Assembly (NCBI RefSeq): GCF_964340395.1
Contig: NC_135551.1
Span: 8,537,379-8,601,378, forward strand
Length of the DNA: 64,000 nucleotides
Source: Glandiceps talaboti
Lineage: Eukaryota; Hemichordata; Enteropneusta; Spengelidae
Reading direction: 5' to 3'
How positions within the stretch are numbered: position 1 is the first letter of the stretch; each line of letters starts with the position of its first letter. Of this stretch, positions 57,020 to 64,000 are shown one piece after another. The translations under genes and the position numbers were made by a program. The notes beneath the pieces are model-generated. The model saw only the letters and a list, made by a program, of their open reading frames with translations, did no database searches and was not told where the DNA came from.

Positions 57020-58216
57020 TTAAACAAAGCTTACCATGAATATGGTGAGGCACAAGTTGACTTGCCTCTATATACATAACTGGCCTCCTACAAACCATAG
57101 ACGTAATTAGAAATAGTGTATTTACGGCAATGATGGCTAGTAACCCACAATGACATGACGAGTGGCGGAAAGCTACGGAAGTTGATGGAAAGAGTGTACT
57201 GTACAGTTAGTTATGACGTTTAGTGACGGACAATGTCCGGCGGAGGAAAGCTACGACAGTTATGGAAAAAATAATATATCTCTGCATTTTACAAACTTAT
57301 CAAAGAATGGCAACTGGTCAGGTTTTGACTCCGTTTGCATACTTGTCTGTTTTCTTCATTTTTCAGCCAAAAAAAGGTGCGTGTTGACGTCAACAAAGTT
57401 GTTACTTTGCGCGGACTTACCTAATTCACCGTGTGTTGTGTGTGAGTGCTGTGGTCGAAAGTGAGTGTGTTCCACCATATACTACGTCGTTATCACCCAT
57501 GACCTTCACCAATGAAGTACTCCTACTTTTAACAAAATACGCTCATCATCGAAGTTCAAAACGGCAGTAAGATTAACCACGTATTTATAAACAACCCCCT
57601 GATATGGACGATACTACGTGTGATTCTTCTAAACTCGATAAATCCGACTAATTGCCCCAATATTACTGAAAATGTTACTCCATGCAGAAAGTTCCTCAAA
57701 CTTCCGCACGTCGTGTAGTGGGAATGACTGATGGAGCACCGTCGTTGTTTGTATAGCCAGACTTCCTTTTTAGAAAAAATGTGATATGTAGTGTAGAGGT
57801 GATGGAATATTTGGACATTAACTAAAAGCAGTTAGGACGAAATCAACCCGACTCTTAAAGAGCCACCTATTGGTTTGCACCGACATATTGACCTTAGTAT
57901 ATACCTGGTAATGGGTACCAAAATTTTTACCTTAGGGGTAATCATATACCCTGGTATTTATTTGATGGATATTAAAGAACCACCTGTTGATTGGTACAAA
58001 TATATTGACATCAGGGTCACACATCCTGGTCAGAAATCCATGTGATTAGTTATAATCTTTTCATCAAATGTAGCACAGAGGTTTTGAAATTTCGTTAGTT
58101 GCATCGTAACTTGCGATCCCTAGTACCAGCTTGGGGTTACGCCAACACAGACCAGACGTTGAGTAGGTTGAAGTTCTGACCTGGGATCCACCGAGGCTTT
58201 ATTGTCACCCAAAATA
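57020..58216. other. No gene recognised; two related blocks at 57857 and 57970
   Basis: AAAGAGCCACCTATTGGTTTG and AAAGAACCACCTGTTGATTG, each followed by a similar ATATTGAC segment, form an imperfect ~115-bp direct repeat. No coding frame is supported. Confidence 0.45.
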
Positions 58217-59260
58217 GAATGTGAAACACTGTATGGAATCTTAATGAAAGCATTTGACAATGTGCCCCATAGAAGACTCAATAGCAAATTAACATCATAC
58301 AGTATACCACTCCTTTACTAGGATGGATAAGATAGTTCCTTAGTGGAAGAGTACAGCAATTAGTTATACAAGGCGATCCACCAGTATGGGATGCATGTAA
58401 CAAGTGGAATTTCACAAGGAAGTTTGCTTGGACCTGTTTTGTTTGTACTCTATATCAATGATCTACCAGACTCTGTGCTGTCAGACATCTACTTATTTGC
58501 TGGTGACACTAAAACATCACAAACTATTAGTAATCCTCAGGACAGAAATTAACCACAACAGGACCTCGACAGGTTAATCAAATGGTCAAATAAATGGCTT
58601 CTTCGTTTTCACCCAGAGAAATGTAAGTCCATGAGAATAGGATACTCAACAGAGGAAAGCGTTAATTACACATTGGAAATTGATGGAGCAAGAAAAGACC
58701 TTTCAATGCAGAACAGGACATTGGAGTACTGTTTGATCCGACATTCAAGCACATAAATTAAAAAATAAACAAAGCAACTAGCATCTTCGCACTAATTAGA
58801 CGAGCGTACATGTATCTGGACCAGGAGACGTTTTTACCACTCTACAAACCCATGGTGAGAAATCACTTTGCCTACGCATGTCCTGTATGGAACACTTATA
58901 AACAAAAATATATTGAAATTATTGAAAATGTGCAAAGGAGAGCCACTAAAGAAGAAACTTAATTTACCAACTCTCACATATAGGAGAATACGCGGTGATA
59001 TGATTGAATTATTTAAATATTACATGGAGTATATGAAAACGTTCTAAAACTCAAGGCAGACTACACAACGAGAACCAGGCTCAGGGGCCACAACAAATAG
59101 TTATACCAAGAACACAGCAAGTTGAACTTAAGAAACAAACATTCCCAACTAGAGTTTTAAGTATCTGGAACAATTTACCAGCAACCATTATAAATGCACC
59201 CACTCTCAACACGTCTAGATAGACATTGGAAAGAACAAGACATTATATATTATTATAAAG
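58217..59260 (+). pseudogene. Non-LTR retrotransposon reverse transcriptase (Jockey/CR1-like group), decayed
   Basis: The plus strand reads MKAFDNVPHRRL, GISQGSLLGPVLFVLYINDL and LFAGDTKTS. These are RT motifs with the catalytic F-A-D-D changed to F-A-G-D. Then come WSNKWLLRFHPEKCKSM, YMYLDQETFLPLYKPMVR, FAYACPVWNTYKQKYIEIIE and finally IWNNLPATIINAPTLNT. Several stops interrupt it. The 5' part, including any endonuclease, is missing, as is common for 5'-truncated LINE copies. The 3' end is near 59260. Confidence 0.8.
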
Positions 59261-60666
59261 CAAATATACCCCACGTAAGGTTACGTAAGGTAAGGTTGAC
59301 CATCTGCTATTGAACATCAGTTTGAAATTCGCCTGCCTTGATGATGTGGATGAAAGATAGCTGGCTGTAAGCATACACCGAACTGATAAACACGTAGGGT
59401 GCAGTTTCAAGGCAGAAAGGGAGACAGTGCTTATTAGAACTTCTGTTATCATACTCAATAAACCTTGGAACAGGCACATTTCCCAGTATGTAGAACAATT
59501 GAAAATTGCTTCACCAATTAATGGCAATTACAGTAAACAAAAGTTGTATTTCTGTTTGATAAGTATGGCGTTTGTTTTCAAGTTTATTAAAAGAGAGATT
59601 TGTAAATATGAAAATAAACTGTGTAATGATAAACATATTACACAATCATATCAACTAAACAGACAACCACGTGGTTCTATAGTTGAATTTATAATGCTTT
59701 TATTGATACCAACACCAAAATGAAGAACACATGAAATAAAACCATCACCAATACAATGTTTTTAAATATCTGAAACAAGTAAAATGAAGTCTTGCTATTT
59801 ATGGTTAAGCATGATGTATTAAAAGCCACAGTAAGCCAATTTATATATTAATACTCGTTACAATGATAACCTTCCTTCAAACATTTGTTAGCATAATATG
59901 AACTACACAAAACTAGTCTGAGACATTGAAAATGTGTCACATTTGTGTATGAATGAAGTTGACATAATCCATATGTTGGGTTAGTTGAATTTTAAACTCA
60001 GTGTTGATTACATTTATCTGATTGTCCCAAACACATAGTGGCTTATTAGTTAGAATAGTTGAAGGGAAGGATACCAACCACTCATTTCTGTTGATGATAC
60101 TCGCTGGATGTGTCCTTTAATACAATGTTATGAATATCAAACCTGTTTATTTTAATTTCGACTGTAAAAATTAAGTTGATTCATGTGTATTGAACCTTTC
60201 TCTTTACAATAATCTAAGCCATTTTGCTGCTGCTATTTTCAACGGTCTGTCGGCTCCATGTATGATGCTCACAGCCAGATTTTAAGTGGAACATCTGAAT
60301 TTGTTTTATGCCAACATCCATCGTAGACGTCCTATGAGTTGTACAACTTATTTCAAAAGTAAATGATAACATTTGAATGCCATGATTGAGGATAAAGTAA
60401 TAACTTGTCTTTAAACGAAAAGATTTGATGTTATTAATTGAGAAAAAAAAAATTCTCCACGGTTCACATGATTTCGTTCCAAAATCTAAAGAGTCTGTTT
60501 TTAACTTGGCAAATGGTCGATATTATGAATGTATAACTGAATCAATGAAATGGAGTATTATCATTGTGAGTTGAAGTGTGATATTGTGTATCGCGAAGAT
60601 TTTCCTTGAATTGTGTCGTTTAACGGTGTCTTGTATACGTTGCCAGTGTTAAGATGATTGGTTTGT
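59261..60666. other. No gene recognised; may contain the ZP-gene 3' UTR
   Basis: A minus-strand AATAAA lies at about 60147-60152, some 500 bases after the candidate last ZP exon. Otherwise only short frames. Confidence 0.4.
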
Positions 60667-60679
60667 TCAGTTGTCGCAG
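60667..60679 (-). CDS. Possible last coding exon of the ZP-domain gene
   Basis: A strong acceptor (TTTCTTTACAG) precedes CTGCGACAACTGA on the minus strand. Joined in phase to the exon ending at 61230, it would add Gly-Cys-Asp-Asn and stop. Phase fits, but such a short tail could be coincidence. Confidence 0.3.
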
Positions 60680-61229
60680 CTGTAAAGAAATTAAAATGAA
60701 GTTAAGAGAAATTCTTGATTTTAATTACTTACATAACATTTCCGGTAAAATTTTAAATGCATGAATGGAGAGTTGTAGAATCATTTAATGCAAAAAATAT
60801 TTAGTGTCATTATCATTTCATCAATGAATTCCATTTACGTTTGACTTTATGCAGATTCAGTTATATAATAGTATTATACTGGGATCTTTGAAAAGATATT
60901 TTTTGCATTGACAAAAACAAGTAGCGACGATATGATAAAGATTGAAGTATCATGAATGATATATGTAGATTGTGAACGTCAGGCATCTACATACTACAAA
61001 ACCAAAGTGACTATAGAGTTCACAGTGTGATAAAACACGGTGCGATAAAACGTAACATTTCGCATGTGCGTGTGTGCGCGCTATCAGTGCCTGGATTTTG
61101 TTTACATAATTCGCAACAAAGAAACTGTGTGTGAGATGTAAACAACAGCAAGTCGCCTCACTAAAACTATATAGTCTCTCTGGTCTGGTAGTATCATTGT
61201 TGAAAGTAAAAGTTGACATAAAAACTTAC

Positions 61230-61604
61230 CCCTTTCCTGGAGTAGAAGTGAATGGCCCGTGGGTTACGAGAGTCTGAGTAGATCCATCAACTTTATCTAG
61301 CAATGCTTTTCGTTGTGGACTGTTGGTACAACCCTGTGGATAGTAATTGATGCAATATCAGTATAAACATTTCAATTCGAATGATTATGTTGTTTAAATG
61401 TACATTGCATTGCCAAGAAAGTACGTGTATATATATTTTGTTTACAACATACATGCGCAGTTACTCTAGGTTATATAGTTATAGTAACAACTGAGCCTTA
61501 TGAAGGTGTGCAAGTCACATTGAAACGTTGCTCATCGCTTCACATCTTGGGATTGGAAGTAAGGCCGACTTTTGAATTGTTTCATCTCTTCTAGTCACTA
61601 TTTT

Positions 61605-61695
<91 letters not shown>

Positions 61696-63006
61696 CTGTA
61701 ATACTTTTTCTGACAGTTGAATATCTTGCCGAAAATTATTTATTGTTTAATATAACTTCCATGTGTCTGATCCTAAGGCACATTTAACTTGGCAAGCGGC
61801 CAACTAGACATCCATACATATCGTTTTTTGTACATCACGTTTTAAGTTGTTATACCATTAATGAGGCAAAAAGATAGTCATAATTCACTAATACACAAAT
61901 TAGCATATGAGTGGCTGGAGAGATTGTCAGTAAGCTGACTACATACCAGATCACATGGTGTTCCAACATCATTTATCCTGCACAACACAACAGAACAATG
62001 GAGGTACAGATCAATATCTTGGTCAACCGTTATGTTGTCCCCATTAGCAAGATCGTAGACGTCAATACCATAATGTTTCTCCAATTCATTAGTGGGTGAA
62101 ACGTCGTATTCAAACACATAGTCAGGTACAAGGCAACTGAAAGATAATTACAGACTTGGGATTATTCATTATGTTACAATTGTGTCTGTAATCTGTTACA
62201 TCACCCCTCAATCAAATAAAATTATCAGTACTTTTATAAGTAACGTTCTCCTATTCTACATTGGTCTCTTGTTATTTTTAAAAACAGTTTTAAATAATAT
62301 ATTGACTTCTCAATTTTTCTCAACAAATAAATAAAAAAAAACGTGCACACACAATGTAATCGGTAACGAGACACACCATTACAGAATACTTGACGATTGC
62401 TGAGACTGAAAGTGTATTAAACCGAGCTTGTCTCTCGAAAAATATTGAATACTGTATCGAGGCAAGTCAAACTAACATGTAAACGTATTCGAAACCAAGT
62501 TTTCCCACAAAAATTAAACCTGTCACTTCGCTACCTACGGATAAAATCACGTATAATTAACAGCCTTGGGTACAAGTTTTTTCTTTATAAGGCACGACAA
62601 TTTTAGAGAATAAAGATTTGGTTGCTTTATGAACAAAAGTCTAAGTTGCAGCCAGTGCTGGTCACGTTTTAATCTATATCAACGTATAAATACAAGACTT
62701 GTGTGTTATTTCGAACGATGTAAATATTGTGGATGTAAATTTAACTTACACAAAGGGAGACAATACCTAATAGATTAGTCTGGATGGTTGTGACATATGT
62801 AGTTTATTCTATGAGGCGAATGCAGTCATGTTAGGTAATTCAAGTAACTAATATAGGATCATTATTTTGCAAAAATTGACTTTCAAGTTAACTATTCGAT
62901 TTTGCTTTAAGCTAATATAATTTGAATTGATATTTGAAGATGATGTTCTGCTATAGTTAAGTATCATTCAGTATCATCACCATTTTGTATGCTTTCACAC
63001 ACACAC

Positions 63007-63074
<68 letters not shown>

Positions 63075-63898
63075 ATGTAGTCTACTTCCAAAACGCAACG
63101 TAACTTAAGAAGTATACATACCCATCAGTGATGTAATCATATTTAGGTAAAGGATTCCCAGGATCGTTACTCATTGAGATGAAGCAGTTTTTCACAAGCA
63201 TTTCCAGAAAGGCTTCGTCGTTGTCAACAGTGATACCAAAATATATCAAGGTTCCATCGCAGATTTCAACAGGGAAGTCAGTAGCTGGCTCAAGGGTGGC
63301 AGTAAAAGTCGCATCGGTGTAGAGAGTTGCTGACGTATTGTAGGTACCAAATCCCATGTAATGAATAAGGATATCACTGTAAGAGGATAAAACAAATATG
63401 GAAATCTGTAACACGTCACATATTAACGCAACTTAGTAGTCTAATTTACTAACCTAAAAACAAACAAACAAACAAACCAAATCAAACAATACAACAAACA
63501 TCTGCAAACAACGTACGGCAAATAAAGTATTTAATTAAAGGCGCCTAATTTAAAATCGACGACGACAACAACAACAACAACAACAACAACAACATCAAGA
63601 ACACAAACGTATGTTGACCTCATAACATGTTCTTGGCAGAAAGAAACCTAGTCAGGCTGCATACTAAAGAGTAATCTGCATGACTGTATTACTAGACAAA
63701 AGTGGCTTCAATATTGCACTCACCATGGATTGGGGATGGCGTGAATGGATTCAATGTAACTTACCATGGGTTGGTGATGATGTGAATGGCTTCAAGATCG
63801 TACTGCAGTGGATAAACACAAGTCATTTCAATTACTTCTGTGCCTCTCTTAGAGTAAACCATGTTCGTGTAACTGATGTTGTTGCTGTTCGTTAATAC
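61230..63898 (-). CDS. ZP (zona pellucida) domain protein, four exons seen, 5' end outside the window
   Basis: Minus-strand exons are 63898-63765, 63376-63122, 62136-61947 and 61333-61230. All have GT-AG junctions and mutually consistent phases (134, 255, 190 and 104 bp). The first gives NISYTNMVYSKRGTEVIEM and CVYP from the end of ZP-N. The second gives FTATLEPATDFPVE, LIYFGITVDNDEAFLEML and CFISMSNDPG, the ZP-C core. The third begins DGCLVPDYVFEYD and ends LYLHCSVVLCRI, and the fourth starts GCTNSPQRKALLD. ZP domains polymerise secreted or membrane proteins into extracellular filaments, with conserved Cys pairs as here. No stop or frameshift interrupts the reading, so this looks like a functional host gene. 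The signal peptide and upstream domains lie beyond 64000. TA arrays fill introns. Confidence 0.9.
61607..61693. repeat. (TA)n microsatellite in a ZP-gene intron
   Basis: 87-bp pure TA run. Confidence 0.95.
62997..63070. repeat. (CA)n(TA)n microsatellite in a ZP-gene intron
   Basis: Short CA run followed by about 58 bp of TA. Confidence 0.95.
63558..63593. repeat. (ACA)n microsatellite in a ZP-gene intron
   Basis: About eleven trinucleotide units after two GAC units. Confidence 0.9.
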
Positions 63899-64000
63899 CT
63901 ATTGAAGAAAATAGAGACATTATATCAATAATGTGATCAGATAGAGTGTATGCAACAATATTTCTCGATAGTAAACAATCGGTTCGGTTTATAGCTCTGA

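Overview
The window looks like AT-rich animal nuclear DNA. It has split genes with GT-AG introns, eukaryotic transposons of many classes, many microsatellites and no operons. ISL2EU, Ty3/gypsy, Tc1/mariner-like, non-LTR and PIF1-helicase remnants, a P2X7-like C-terminal domain gene, an integrase-like gene family and a ZP-domain gene together suggest a marine invertebrate (deuterostome or lophotrochozoan). I cannot name the species. All family assignments come from reading motifs by eye; no search was run.

Layout. 1-3871 (minus): Ty3/gypsy retrotransposon with an apparently unbroken pol frame running off the left edge and a truncated gag. 5-14 kb (plus): decayed coding remnants (a DDE_4 transposase, a recombinase-like ORF, an uncharacterised multi-exon family), then two palindromic repeats at 14.0-14.6 kb. 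15.2-18.6 kb (plus): decayed RING/TRAF-type zinc-finger exon and a PHD-like segment. 20.2-22.4 kb (plus): three-exon P2X7-like domain gene. 24.6-25.7 kb (minus): single-exon unknown gene with a PB1-like start. 26.4-27.7 kb (minus): broken Tc1/mariner-like transposase with an internal tandem duplication. 28366-34509: a 6.1-kb ISL2EU transposon with long terminal inverted repeats, carrying a SAP-SWIM-YqaJ-PHD gene (plus) and a THAP-HTH-DDE transposase gene (minus), convergent, both broken. 35.5-37.0 kb (minus): five exons of an integrase-like gene without its catalytic exons. 37.4-40.9 kb: weak exons. 40.9-42.3 kb: duplicated block ending in LINE 3' tails. 43-50 kb: mostly non-coding, with two candidate exons. 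50.9-51.8 kb: LINE C-terminus. 52.2-53.7 kb (minus): PIF1-like helicase pseudogene. 54.4-55.4 kb (plus): unknown decayed family. 56.7-57.0 kb: 337-bp palindromic element flanked by TTAA. 58.2-59.3 kb (plus): LINE reverse transcriptase pseudogene. 60.7-63.9 kb (minus): phase-consistent exons of a ZP-domain gene, the best host gene here.

The most notable signal is a canonical histone mRNA 3'-end module (six-base-pair stem, UUUC loop, ACCACA, purine-rich downstream element). It lies just downstream of the transposase gene inside the ISL2EU element and on the correct strand. A second, slightly degraded copy sits at 37.4 kb after another ORF.
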